Positions 22,344-35,599 of a DNA stretch of 64,000 nt are shown here, piece by piece (the stretch's first letter is position 1; every line of letters starts with the position of its first letter). The stretch spans positions 141,414,982 to 141,478,981 of the forward strand of contig CM041781.1 in the NCBI GenBank assembly GCA_023374045.1. Direction: 5' to 3'. The notes beneath the pieces were generated by a model. The model was not told where the DNA came from and did not search any database. It was given only the letters and a program-made list of their open reading frames with translations. This DNA is from Limonium bicolor. Taxonomy: Eukaryota; Streptophyta; Magnoliopsida; Caryophyllales; Plumbaginaceae. A program made the translations under genes and the position numbers.

Positions 22344-25300
22344 AGGCACAGGCCGACGCCAGCGGTACTATCCTCACCGGCACCTTTCCGATTAATGGGA
22401 TTGAGGCATCAGTTCTCTTCGACTCAGGGGCCTCGCATACCTTTGTCTCGGCATCATTCGCGAGCAGGTTGGGGCTAGACGCTGATGAGCTACCCGACTT
22501 CACGGTTACGCTCCCGTCTAAGGAGAAGGTTCGTTGCACTCGTTACTACCGAGGAGCCACTGTCAGAATTAAGGGAGAAGACTTTCCAGTCAGTTTTATT
22601 GAGTTCAGTGAGCTAGGATTTGATGTTATCTTCGGGATGAACTGGTTGGAGCGGCACAAGGGACGTATCCTCTGCGCCGAGCATAGATTGCTGCTCAGGA
22701 GTCCGTCTGGGGTAACAATATCATACCGCCAGAGGCCCAGAGAGCCTTCGACTAAGATCATCACCGCCATGGCAATGTATAAAGAATTAAGGAGAAAGGA
22801 AGAAGTGTACCTCTGCTATGTACAGGACATAGAGAGAGACCCTGAGTTCGACCCCGACTTACCGGTAGTGTCGGAGTTCCCCGACTTGTTTCCACGGGAA
22901 CTGCCCGGCATGCCACCCACTCGGGAGGTAGAGTTCACCATCGAGCTGCTACCTGGTACCGGACCGATAGCCAAGGCACCATACCGTATGGCTCCGGCAG
23001 AAATGAATGAATTAAGGAACAATTGAAAGATTTGTTAGATAAGGATTTATAAGACCAAGTGTGTCACCATGGGGAGCGCCAGTCCTCTTCGTGAAGAAGA
23101 AGGATGGTAGTCTCCGCCTCTGCATCGACTACAGAGAGCTGAATGCAGTGACAGTGAAGAATAAGTATCCACTACCCCGCATTGACGATCTGTTCGATCA
23201 GTTGAAGGGAGCATCTGTGTTTTCCAAGATTGATCTCAGATCGGGGTATCATCAGATAGCCATTAAGGAGGGAGACATTGAGAAGACGGCATTCCGGACA
23301 CGATACGGCCACTATGAGTTCACAGTGATGCCGTTCGGATTGTCGAACGCACCGGCGAAGTTTATGGATCTGATGAACCGCTTGTTCCGGGAGCAGCTGG
23401 ACAAGTCGGTTGTGGTTTTTATTGATGACATTTTGATATACTCGAAGTCTAAGGTTGAACATGAGGAACATCTGAGGAGAGTATTGGAAATATTGAGGGA
23501 GAACCAGCTATATGCTAAGTTCTCCAAATGTGAGTTTTGGCTTGACCAGGTCTCTTTCCTGGGTCATGTCATCTCAGATGCTGGGATCTCAGTGGATCCA
23601 GCGAAGATTGATGCCGTACGTACTTGGCCAAGGCCGAAGACTGTTACCGACATCCGGAGCTTTCTCGGTCTGGCAGGTTACTACAGGAGGTTTGTTAGGG
23701 ATTTCAGCAAGGTCGCGAAACCGATGACCAGTCTGATGAAGAAGGATGCACCGTTCTTGTGGACGACTGACTGTGAGAAATCATTTCAGAGCTTGAAGGA
23801 CTCACTGACCACTGCACCGGTTCTGACCATTCCAGACGGTACAGAGGGCTTTGAGGTTTATTGTGATGCATCCGGCAGAGGGCTGGGTTGCGTGCTCATG
23901 CAACATGGCAAGGTGGTGGCATATGCCTCACGCCAGTTGAAAAAACATGAGGAGAACTACCCCACACATGATTTGGAGCTGGGAGCTGTAGTCTTCGCTT
24001 TGAAGATATGGCACCACTACTTATACGGGGTTAGTGTGACGATCTACACCGATCACAAGAGTTTGAGATACATATTCACTTAGAAGGAGCTGAATCTTCG
24101 ACAGAGGAGGTGGTTAGAGTTTGTTCTGAAAGACTATGACATTGACCTCCAATACAAAGAGGGGAAGGCCAATGTTGTAGCAGACGCCCTGAGCCGTCGA
24201 GCACACTCACTCCATTCGCTAGTTTCTTTCTCCAGCTTGGTTGATGAGGTGCGAGAGGCTCAGAGGACAGATGAGTACATGAGAGAGGTCAGACAGAAGC
24301 TGACAGATGGTACCTTTGAGAGTCAGAAATACGACTTCAGACTTCATGATGATGATCTGATCAGACTTAAGGGCCGGTTATGCATACCACGGGGCAACAC
24401 GGATCTGAAAGACCGTATACTTAGAGAATCACACTGTTCTTCAGTTTCCATCCATCCGGGAGCCTCTAAAATGTATAAAGACATGAAGAGATACTTCTGG
24501 TGGTCGGGGATGAAGACAGATGTTACCGAGTTCGTCTTGAGGTGTCTCACATGCCAGAAGGTGAAATTTGAGCACCGACGACCGGGCGGAATGGTACAGT
24601 CGATGCCAGTTCCGGAGTGGAAGTTCCATGATATCTCCATGGACTTCGTAGTTGGGCTTCCACCTGCTAGGGGAGGTCTCAACATGATATGGGTGGTGGT
24701 GGATCGCCTTACCAAAGTAGCCCGATTCATACCGATGAAGGATACTTGGAAGGTGACCAAATTAGCTGAGTTATTGGAGAAAGAAATTATGAGACATCAC
24801 GGGATACCGAAGACCATAGTGTCAGATAGAGATACCAGATTCCTTTCAAGGTACTGGAGAGCTACCAGAGAAGCGTTGGGTACAGAACTCAAGCTGAGTA
24901 CCGCGTTCCATCCTCAAACAGATGGTCAGACTGAGCGTACTATTCAGACACTCGAGGACATGCTGAGAGCATGTGCCTTAGACTTCCAGGGCAGTTGGAT
25001 TGACAGACTACATCTGATCGAGTTTTCATACAAAAACAGCTATCACGCTTCGATTAAGATGGCACCTTTTCAAGCGTTGTACGGTAGACCATGTCGTACA
25101 CCGCTCTGCTAGGATGAGTCGAGTGAGACGGTCATTATAGGACCAGAGTACTTAAAGCAAGTTAAGGCTGAAGTTCAGCAAATCAGAGAGAACATGAAAG
25201 CTGCTCAAGATAGGCAGAAGTCGTATGCTGATGTTCGACGACGGGACCTGGAGTTCGCAGTGGGCGACCAGGTATTTCTGCGAGTTTCACCGATGAAGGG

Positions 25301-25676
25301 TGTATTCAGGTTTGGGCAGAAGGGCAAGTTAAGCCCGAAATTCGTTGGTCTTTATGAGATTACGGAGCGGGTGGGCCCGGTTGCTTACAGGTTGAATTTA
25401 CCTGCTGAACTGGGTAAAGTGCTTGATGTTTTTCATGTTTCACAGCTAAAGAAATACATGCACCACCCCTCCCATGTGTTAGAACCTGAGAGGTTGACAT
25501 TAGAACCGAATATGAGATCCGTGGAGACTCCTCAGAGAATCTTGGACAGTAAGACTAGGGACACTCGCCACAAGTCAGTGCGACTGGTGAAGGTTCTCTG
25601 GTCTAACCAGGATATCGAAGAGGCCACGTGGGAATTAGAGGATAAGATGAAGCGAAGTACCCTTCTTGTTTACTGA
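22344..25676 (+). pseudogene. pol: Element A pol: protease, RT, RNase H, integrase, chromodomain
   Basis: Polyprotein that matures, copies and integrates the element. In order: aspartic protease with DSGA at 22421; RT from [16 protein letters not shown] (about 23073) with the FIDD catalytic motif at 23418; RNase H ([14 protein letters not shown]); integrase with its HHCC zinc module (about 24430-24560) and DDE residues near 24642, 24825 and 24934 (HPQTDGQTERT); a GRPCRTPLC hinge; and a C-terminal chromodomain (LVKVLWSNQDIEEATWELE, about 25580-25640), which marks a chromovirus. Breaks: one-base losses near 23017 and 23044, TAG at 24081 (from CAG) and TAG at 25110 (from TGG). All other frames are open, so the damage is light. 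The front starts at acceptor 22343, because no Met begins the protease. Confidence 0.93.
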
Positions 25677-25692
25677 CTAGATCGTCTGTATA

Positions 25693-25730
25693 GGGTACGG
25701 GGCGTACCCCTTTTTAAGGGGGGTAGAGCT
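25693..25730 (+). repeat. Post-pol hairpin and internal polypurine-like tract
   Basis: GGGTACG and CGTACCC form a perfect short hairpin followed by TTTTTAAGGGGGGTAGAG. The latter nearly duplicates the true polypurine tract 260 bp downstream. Element B has the same pair at about 35590-35625. Confidence 0.7.
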
Positions 25731-25973
25731 TCCTCGCTTTTGAGTTAGGAAACGATCATGTTTGTCGTTTGTTTGGTTGTTTAAGATATGAATTTGTGTA
25801 AGTTGCTACACTTTGGTGTTAAGTTTGAGTTATGTAATACTTATGTATTGTATTTGAGATTGACCTTTGAGTCTTGAGATGTGTGAATGTGAGTATAAGA
25901 TGTGGTGTTAAGATTAAGGAAATTGAGTACCGTGAATGATTAAGCACATATGTGAACTTTGAGGACAAAGTTC

Positions 25974-25990
25974 TTTTAAGGGGGGTAGAT
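25974..25990 (+). promoter_or_regulatory. Polypurine tract of element A
   Basis: TTTTAAGGGGGGTAGAT directly precedes the 3' LTR start at 25991. Confidence 0.85.
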
Positions 25991-28900
25991 TGAAATACCC
26001 CAAACTTAGATATGGTGTTTAAATGATAAACTAATATATAAGGAGGCTAAATAAAGCCTTACAAACATTAAGAAACATTTCTAATCAAAGAAAAAATAAG
26101 GAAACACCAAAAGAGCAGTTTAAGCAAAAACATTCCCTAAGCTTGGAGATACTTGGGAGAGTACCCAAATATTGATCTAAGACCTTAGTAATATCCTAAT
26201 GGTCATTTTAAATCAATATCCAAAGAAAACCAAGCTTGAAAACAAGTTAAAACACAAAATGTGCTTTAAGGAGTCTTAAAGCACATTTTTGAAAAATTGT
26301 CTTCTAAATGAGTTTTGAATGGCTAGGTGTCCATCATTACTCTTTAATTAACATGTGTACTATATAGTATCACATTTGGAAGTCTATATCAATGGAAATC
26401 AAAAATTTCACAACAATGTGCCTTGTTTTGTGAATAGTAACTTAATTAAGCTAGTTTTTAACATAAGTCAATATAAGTGAGATATTTGGTCAACAAAGAC
26501 TTAAGTACCCTTTTTATTAAGTGGGGGCCGGTTTCTTATAAGGCGAGTCACCACCTTTATGAGTCATTAAGCAAATAAGAAAGCAAATAAAGAGTTATAA
26601 AGCAAAAGTACTATTCACCTTTAACATAAATATCTCATTTGCTCACCTCTCTCCTCACCTCTTAATTCTCTTTTGTTTCCCACGATTTTCTCAAGCTCTC
26701 TCCCTTCTACATTAACATGAAGAGCAACCTCATGCTAGCTCCATCTAGCTTTGCGCACATCTTGCTCATTTTAGCTCCAAAACCAAAACAAATCACATAT
26801 TCTCCTTAGTTAGCTCAAGCCCCTTCTTTCTATCTTTTCAAAACTTCAAGAGCTTCATTTTGGTGCCATGTCAAACCACCATTAGAGGAGGAAATTCAAG
26901 TTTGGAGACTCCATTGGCTTCTCCATTCTCTTAAGGTAAAGAAAGTGTAAGAAAATCTAGGTTTCCATCACTTTTCTTCATAACCGAAAATACATGCTCA
27001 TGAGGCTCCATGTTTATGCCTTGTTCTAGCTTGTTTTCTACTCTTCAAAGGATTGAGGAGGTCCTTCTTGCTTCATATCCAAGCTTGTCTTGAGAAACCA
27101 AGGTAAAACAATCACCTTAATACCTTAAAGCACATTTTTAACCTAGGGTTTGTTCCTTAGGGTTAATGTATTATCTAGTACTCATTGGAGTCATTGGATA
27201 TTGGTTAGAACATTGGCAAGGAGATATATATTGGTGACCGAGATTGAGCAAGGAAAAACCTAAGGAAGAAAGCTTTTAAAGCTTGTAAAAGAACAAGGTA
27301 AATTACTTACCTTAAGGGGTTTTATTGTTTAAGGGAATGGGATTTAGATATGTAATGAGTTTAGTGTAGAGTTACATTAGAAAAGGGTTATATATGACCT
27401 AGGAGAAACAATGACTATGTTTGTGAACTTGTGACTAAGGAGCAAATGAGGAAAGAGAGATAGTTTAAGAATATCAAGGTGAATTACAAGAAGCATTTTA
27501 TTTCAATGGGAGCCTTGTTGTGTGTATTCGCAGGTTGAAGGCAAATATATGTGGAATTTCAGTGGTTAAGATTATTGTCATTTAAGGGCCTAAGTGCCAA
27601 GCATTTAAGTGTATGCACTATATGATGATGTGGTGTAGTTTTAGTGTAAATTGTGTGTTAAGGTGTTGTGATGAGAATTTGAGTGATATTGGTTGTTTGA
27701 TGGAGAAGAACCAAGTGTTAGGATGTACTATATACTAGAGAACCCATGGCAAAAATTTAAAGGAGAACTTAAGTGTTTAAGATATTCTAAGGGGATTTAA
27801 TGACTAAGGAAGTACTAGGAAGTTCTAGAGGTTGTCTTGATGAAAAAGGGTGAGATTAAGGTGTTTTAATGACTTATAATGACTTAGGTATCACCATGAA
27901 GGATTTAGGAATCAAAAGTATGTACTTGGGTATTTAGGACTTAGGTAAATGTTGATAAAGGAAGCTAGGAAACTTTAGTAAGTTTGAAGTAAAAGAGCAT
28001 AAAACTTTTAGGTGGTTTAGGTAGAAACTAGAGCTTAGAATTTAAGGAAAACCTTGTGAAGTGCAAGAAAAGATGCTTTGGAGATGATGTTGTAGTAGTG
28101 AGGGAACATTATTGGCATAGTGGTTATCATAGGTATGAAACACCACTTAGAAAACCAAGGAGAAAATATCATAAGTGTAGGAATTTTGGTATGAAGTGAG
28201 TAAGTGTTTAAGGAGATAGAAAATGAGTTTTGTGGGTGTTGTATGAGGGTGTAAGTGTGCCAAATGAAGTTAGAAGACATTATGAGGGTTTAGGAGAAGT
28301 TTGGTGAAAATTGGTTAAGTGTTTGAAGGCTTAGAAAATGAGTGTTTTGCCTTGTCCGAACATCCGTCCGGACATGGACGTTCGGACAGGCCCTGTTGCG
28401 TGAAAATTTTCAGAGTCTCGACTTGTGTCCGACCTTGGGAAGTCCGGACACAAGTTCGGACGTACCTGTTTCTACTTTGAATTTTCCTCGACCCATGTCC
28501 GAACTTCCGAAGTCCGGACACATGTTCGGACATGCGTCTGTTTTCAGTTTGAGTCTCGACTTGCGTCCGAACTTGGGAAGTCCGGACACAAGTTCGGACA
28601 TGCCACTGTTTTGGCCAAAAACCTTGTTTAAGGATGGGAAATGATGAGGATAATTAGGTATTGACGTTATAAAGATTAAGGACATGTTTGATGGGTGTAA
28701 GGGTCATTAAGTGGGAGAGTAAGTGTAATAGATAATGAGGGAATGATGCACTTAGGAGTGAAGTTAAAAAAAAACCATAAGGCTTAGTGAAAACAATGAG
28801 TAAAAGTTGATGTCTAGGAAGGCTAAGTAATTCTATTGAGTTGGATTGAATAATAACCTAAAACTGAATGAATGTTTTAGGCTTTGTGAATTGGGACTTG

Positions 28901-29340
28901 GAAGGAGATAAACCAAACGATCGTCGACGGTGAACGGTACAATCTTTCTTGTGACCTGCTTCCTAACGAGGTGTCCCTCGGCTTGTGTGCTATCTGTTTA
29001 ATTGCTATGACTAAAACAAGATAAGGCATGCAACCGGTTATATTTGTTCTCGTTGTGTTTGTGTTATCTTTACACTAACCCGCGAGACTTGAGATTGTTA
29101 CTAACCAAGTTTAGTACTTACTGAGTTAAGAATAAGAGTTAAGTTTGGTGGTTGTTGGTTAATGCCCTTAAGGCTTAGCTAGCACATGGTGATTAAGATT
29201 TCTACTAACTGGAACTTGAGTGAGGAAACCCGGGACCGATCTCCGGTCATGCATGCTAAGGAAAAAGGGGGGACGGTATCTGAATCAGATCCGCCCTCCG
29301 CTTAAGGACTTGTCTTCGGACTTGTAGCCTAGGGCCGGTT
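25991..29340 (+). repeat. Element A 3' LTR, left part
   Basis: Matches the 5' LTR from its first base to AGGGCCGGTT, where element B is inserted. The last five bases (CGGTT) are B's target site. Confidence 0.93.
28345..28610. repeat. Four-unit hairpin array in A 3' LTR
   Basis: Same array as 17890-18155; arms are unchanged and only spacer bases differ (one-base indels). Confidence 0.85.
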
Positions 29341-32300
29341 TGTAACACCCCTAAACTTAATCATGTAATGACGTCATAACTCGTAGCATAATAAATAGCA
29401 AATCGCAGCGGAAAATAAAACTAACTATCCTTGGTGTTACACGCCGTCACTCACCCTTGTGAGTAACAAGGCATCCTTACTCTTCCAACATTACAACTTC
29501 CACACGCTGTGATGAACAGATACTGAGCACTCTACTTATTACAAACCAAATCCAACTAAATGAGCAACTAACTGAAATACAACAAACTCCAAAGTATAAT
29601 ACATAACAAATCCACAAGTGTTTATAAAAACACAGCGGCTACCCTGTTCCCGCACTCCGGCTTATGTATTCTTCAGAGACCTGAAATGTTTGGCCCAATG
29701 AAGGGCTCAGCAAACTATGCTGGTATGCTAAATGTAGTCCTAAGTCATCTAGATTCCTTAAGTCGTTTTAGCCATCTTGATATTAGATTCTTTACATGAA
29801 ATACCGGTTTACAATAATAACAGTAACAACTGTAAACACTTAACAAACACATAACAATCCACCTGTAAACGCCAGTGTACAATAGTACACAACATCAATA
29901 ATCACACAACAATAACCACACAACAATAAACAATAATGACACATTAGTAAACCATAACAATAATCAAGCGAGATACACGTATTAAACTGCACTTGTTAGT
30001 TAGTCACTTGGCTCTTATCCTTTAAAACAATCATTTAACCTTTCCCAATTAATTTTACCTCAAGTGTCATGTTAAGACAAACCTTAATAAATTGTGGACG
30101 AATGTCCCCTGGGTTCCAAAGGAACCGTTACCAACGGACCTTCTGGCCCTGGATAAATATATGTAATGACCGATTCGGTCGAACCTGTGCACCTACGGCA
30201 GTGCCCTCCGCCATCCCGAATGGGCTGATGGATTTCGAGTGACTCCATTATAGTCCCTCGTTGTGATCACAATGCGCAACCAGAAGGTCGGAACGATCTG
30301 GATTCCTCTCTTATAAGTTAGCCCTTTTTGTCAGTGACACAATAACCAATATTTGAATTAATACCTTAACAGTTGACCACTGTTAGGTTCAATAATACCT
30401 AGAGGTCAGTTAGTCTTTTTTTCCCAGTTAGATGTGTAAACTTAGTCACAAGACATTCGCGCGTAAAATTCAACGCAACAGTTTGGGCAATCCCACATAC
30501 AATATCAATCACATAAAATCATAGATATCTTCTTAAACATTTAAACACACAATGTCTGGACCTTAGGATAATCCTTAGGACATTCAGACCACACAATTAA
30601 CATACCGTTCACCAAGAAAAACTGCTAGCTTGTCAACTCCTGTTCAGTAGTCCCTCCCCGTACGCTGTTATTAAACATGCAATACCGGTAGTATTAATAT
30701 AACTATTCACTAAATATTAGAGTACTGTTACTGTAGTGTTTATACTCGTCGTATAATAACTCCGTATGTTATTTATTTCTCCTGTTATTTAACAGTGGTT
30801 CTAGATAACCTAGCAGTTCATTATTTTATGTGAAACTCACATGTGATAATGAATTATCATTTATACGGTACATCTTCACCTCATCAATTATATACTTATA
30901 GTTATTTTCACTTATCATTTATATTATATCCCTTGGTCATTTTATTATGACCAAAATTATTTTATAAACTCTATATTATATTCCTTAATATACCATAACA
31001 CATTATATTACCTAGTTTCACTTCCTTGCCTTATTAAATTACAAAACCAATCTTATTAATTCGGCATTTATATATTATACCCAACAACTTAATAAATAAC
31101 CACATAAAATTTTCCGGTAGTCATAATTGATCCCGTTAACTTTTACAACTTAACAAATAACCATATACTCTTATAATTTATTAAATACTCTTATCAGTTT
31201 CGAAAATTGTAAAACAATTATATTAACTTCTATAAATGCTAAAATAACCTTATAATTTTTATAATCCACTAATTACCCACATTAACCTTTGTAAATATTA
31301 ATTAACCACCTTACTTTTACAAATCACCAAATACTCTTATTATCTCGGTAATTACAAATTAATACCACCAATTTTTATAAATTACCAATTAAGCCCATAA
31401 GCTCTTCGGTTTAATCATATAGTTTTCTTTATCAACACTTTTAACCCAAAACTTTATATAAGTTACATATTAACTCATAAACCATAGTTTTAATATTTAA
31501 TTTCTTCAAATAACCAAAGTAACCCATATCTTTTCTTAAATTGCATTTCCGCCCATATTAATTTCTATCTTCCATATATATTTCCATAAATTACATATTC
31601 ACCCCAAAACTTTTATAAAATTAATATTTTATGTCATAAATCATTTTAACCCAAAGTTTTAGTCAACACTTTGACCAAGACTTAATTTCACAATTAATAC
31701 TTAAATATACCCATAAAATCATAGGTAATTTTCGGCAATACACTATACTTCCCAATAATTACCAAATAGTCCCAAAACTTTATAGATTGTTATTTTAACA
31801 CTTAAACTCTTATTTAAATTCACCAAAATTCATAATATTAATTCCTACCTTATATTATATCATAAATATACCAAATTAATCCTTTAGTTCTCGGCAATTA
31901 CAATAAACACCCCAAACGTTTCAAAATTTATATTTTTGCCACATAACTTATTAAACTAGCCATATAAATACTTGTAGCTATTTTTAATACTCCCAAAATT
32001 TATAATATAAGTTAATATACTTATATATTTCGAAAATCACCCAAATAATGTAATTCATTCTCGGTTCCAATTTATTTTACTATATAGTTTTAAAACTTGC
32101 TTTAAACCTTATAATAAATACATATAAATGTATATAAGCCATATAACACTTCTAAAAATTATACTAATGACTTAGAATGATTATAAACTAAAAATAGAAC
32201 ATATTATCCTTAGATACTTCGGTTTTAATATAGGTGCATCCTAATTAATTCTTGTGACACATTTTTTATACCTTAAGGTAATAATCTTACCTTATATGTT

Positions 32301-33005
32301 GTAAATTATTTTCTTGGTAATATAACCTATAGTTTTTCGGCCTTACTTTATTTAGAAGTTATACAAAATTTTTATACCAAAGTTTGAAGCTTAAATCAAA
32401 CTTAAACTTAATACACCTTATTTATATAAACTTACCCTTAAATCAAGACAACTCTTGTGCTTGATTTTTCCTTGAATTTCCAAGCTCCCCAAATGATATA
32501 TTGAAGTTGGTAAATCGAATTCCTTGTACATATATAGGAGATTTATTTGTTAGACTTCTAACAAGAGTTTATAAATGGTATTTGTAAATTTTACAAGAGT
32601 TTACCTTAGGAATTTATCAAGGTATTTTTGGTACACCTTGAGATGATTGTAGATCCAATTTTCCTTCATGAAATAATGAAGAGAGTATGGATTTAGGAGG
32701 CATATATTTTCGGACATATAGAAGGAAATTGTCTAAGATTTTCAAACATGAAAATACCTTAGATTAATCTTGATTACTCCTTGAATTGATGTTGAATCAA
32801 GACAACTCCTTGGAGAATAATTGATGGCGAATTCTTGCAAGTTTGATAGGGTTATTCTTGCTTCAAGACTTGATAGAATTAACTAGGAAATTACATTAAA
32901 ATGGTGTAGGAATTGTTACACCATTAATAGAGTTTATTAGCATTTATGAATTAAGTTAGGAATTGAACAAGGAAGCAAGGAGAGAGCTAGGAGGTTGACA
33001 TACCA

Positions 33006-33047
33006 GTTCGTGAAGATGGCAAAGAATTGAAGTTGCCATTCACGAAC
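33006..33047. repeat. Inverted repeat in B LTR
   Basis: GTTCGTGAA-GATGGCAA pairs with TTGCCAT-TCACGAAC around an AGAATTGAAG loop. It directly precedes an AAG/GTAAGT donor-like site and is kept in copies at about 44120 and 55245. Confidence 0.75.
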
Positions 33048-34110
33048 GTTTTAAGGTAAGTTCCCAATTGCTTTTGTTTATTATCTTTTTTATTACATTT
33101 ATTTGATTAATATTTGTTGCATAATTAATTCACCATTATTTGCTAACCTCATAGGTTACGGCTGCAGTGATAGAATTATTGAGTTAGGCATCCCAATTAT
33201 GCTTCCCATCGGCTAGAATGGATGGACCTCATTAAATTAGATTGTTAATGTTGTTAATGGATTAGGCTTTATCTAAAGCTAAGTTAATATTGACTAATTA
33301 ACTCATTGTTTTATATTTTTTTTGCAGGTATATACGATCGGTGCAGACATGGACTGAAGCGGCAACTCACATGCACTCACGGTAATCTTTTATCTATCTT
33401 TGTTTAGTATACTAATGTTGTTTAATTAACTAATTCATTTGTGTTTTGTAGGTGGGTACGATCGCATGTGCATGGAGCATATACAGCAATTCATCATGCA
33501 CTAAAGTGACAAGAATAATGGTGTTAGTTTAATTTGATTTCTTATATCATTATACTTATCTATTTAACTAACTTGTTTTGTTTTGCAGTGGACATGATCG
33601 GCGCAGACATGGAGCAGAATGGGGAGTCCACTACTGCTGCTTTCTTCACGTTAATGGAGTGCCACTGCTGATATTAGTTTGCTGATTGATATTAATTATT
33701 CATGGCTTTATTCAGTATATGTTATCTTGTTTTAATCTATTGAATCATTCTACCTTGCAGGTGTGTTGGTCAACGTCCACATGTGGAGCATTAAGGGAGT
33801 TCCACATCATGACACTTCACGTGAAAGAAGTTACTAGCCAATCTAGACTGGTTTATAGTACTAATTGATCATATCTTGTTTCTTTGTTTATGTTGCGTGT
33901 GTGCTCGTCATGGCTGGAGCAGTGGAATCCCACTTGAAGAGTCTATTCGCTAATGGAGTAATACAAAGCCAACAATCACATGTTATTGTTACGGTAATCT
34001 ACTAACTATATATAGATTTTGTTTTATAATACTACTAACCTTATCTTGTTTTGCAGGTATACGAAGTGGAGCAATTTAATTAGGGCTGTTATTATTACTC
34101 TATTATTTAT
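33048..34110 (+). repeat. Exon-intron-like repeat array, antisense to element B
   Basis: On the plus strand seven acceptor-like sites (T-rich tract then CAG or TAG, ending at 33154, 33327, 33451, 33588, 33760, about 33892 and 34056) alternate with donor-like GTAAG/GTAATC sites (33056, 33382, near 33998). The blocks after the acceptors share ACGATCG, GCAGACATGG and GGAGCA wording, so they look like a repeated exon. Spacing is 124-173 bp. No long ORF crosses the blocks. Copies: about 44160-45240 and 55300-56350. Confidence 0.55.
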
Positions 34111-34489
34111 AGACAACTCGCTAGGATGAGTCATCTTAGCATATAACATATTTTGTAATAAAACTAGCCAAAATAGACTAGAATTTCCGCCCAACATAGG
34201 AATAAATTGAGACTGATTTTTCATTTGATTTTTTTGTTGCATTATATTGTACTAAGACCATACTAATATGTGTAATAGGTACCAGCCTTTAATTGCCACA
34301 TTTTTATTATGGCAAAAGATGAAAGTTTTAAGGTAAAAGTGCTGATTTTAGGTACCTTTTTGTACTAAAAATCGCCCCCATTTATTCTATGAGTTTCAAG
34401 TGTTTATTTACATTGTTTATAGTCAATAATAATATATTGAAGTGTCACATTGAGTTATATAGGGTTATATAAACCCATAACACAATTTT

Positions 34490-34890
34490 TAGTTACCCGG
34501 GTAAAAAGGAGCGTTAAGAAACTCCCCCGAGTATTTTATCTTTGAAGAAGTAGCTTGGCAATTCTCTTTAGAATGATTAATAATAATTTTAGGAACTCTA
34601 AGAATAATTTATATAGGGTTTCGTGCCACCTTGGCACTCCTCCTAGGCATTCCCGGGCCTTTATGGGGCCCACATCGGGACTTCCGAGAACTTTGTATTT
34701 TTACTCAGTTCTAACTGAGAACTTGTATTTTAAAGATCATAAAATGATCCTTGGTTAAATTCGTATAATGTCCATAGCTTATATAATTGTTTAACTTAAG
34801 GTCGGGCTTTTAACGCTCGTTTCTGACCTTAAGGAGTTTAGGTGCGTTTTTAACGCCCAAGTGTTTATGTGTTCTTAGGGTTTAATAAAC
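34490..34890. repeat. Cluster of short palindromes in B LTR
   Basis: TTACCCGGGTAA (34493-34504), CTCAGTTCTAACTGAG (about 34709), GATCATAAAATGATC (about 34735), TTAAGGTC...GACCTTAA (about 34797-34833) and GGGTTTAATAAACCC (about 34878). All recur in the other two LTRs. They lie near the U3 end of the element. Confidence 0.7.
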
Positions 34891-35599
34891 CCCCAAATAA
34901 TATTTATAATTCCTCAAATAATATTTATTTACTTATATTTAATTATTTAATTGTTAGGGGTATTTCAGTCTACCCCCCTTAAAAGGACTTCGTCCCGAAG
35001 TCATAATTTATATTTGTTCATCCTATGGAATCAAGTTCCTCTTATCTATTCCCTGTATACCTATCATTCCAGGGTGTCAATATTATATTGACATCTCTAT
35101 ATCACATCACTACTCTGAGTGTATATAATTCCTATAGACAAATATTCTTTATTCGTGATAATAATATATCACAGCATAATAACTTAATAAATACTGTAAA
35201 ACAATGCGTGTTCCAACTTCCTAGCTATCCCACTCGGTCATCACTGCACAAGTGCAATACCAAATCCTCAGTCCTACAGAGTGCAGAGGCGTAAACCCTT
35301 GGCAGTGAATCTCTTGTGTGATTGTAGGAATAAAATAAATATACTGTAAAATAATTAAGTGCTTCATAAACATTGAAGTGTTACATAGAACACACAAATG
35401 ATCATTCAAGTGTCACATAGGACATATCATAAATTACCAAATGTCACATAGGACATACTAATAACCAACCAAATATCACATAGGACATAACCATCTAATT
35501 AATTGCACACATGCGCAACAAACAATCAAACACAAATAACCATTCACCAGAACAATATAGACTGCAGATATGCAAGTCGCATGTGGTGCTCTACCCCCT

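Larger units (their letters stand above)
29341..34967 (-). repeat. Element B LTR copy 1 (3' LTR of the minus element)
   Basis: Starts TGTAACACCCC and ends GGGGTATTTCA on the plus strand. Very AT-rich from about 30700 to 32450. Contains the exon-intron-like array (33000-34110) and a cluster of short perfect palindromes (34490-34890). Confidence 0.93.

Noticed and set aside
23172..23727. ORFs overlapping RT on both strands
   Set aside because: Shadows of the RT reading frame, which carries all the family motifs.
25693..25716. Hairpin plus T-run resembling a bacterial rho-independent terminator
   Set aside because: This is a plant retrotransposon, and the T-run is part of a polypurine/polypyrimidine junction; kept only as a structural feature.
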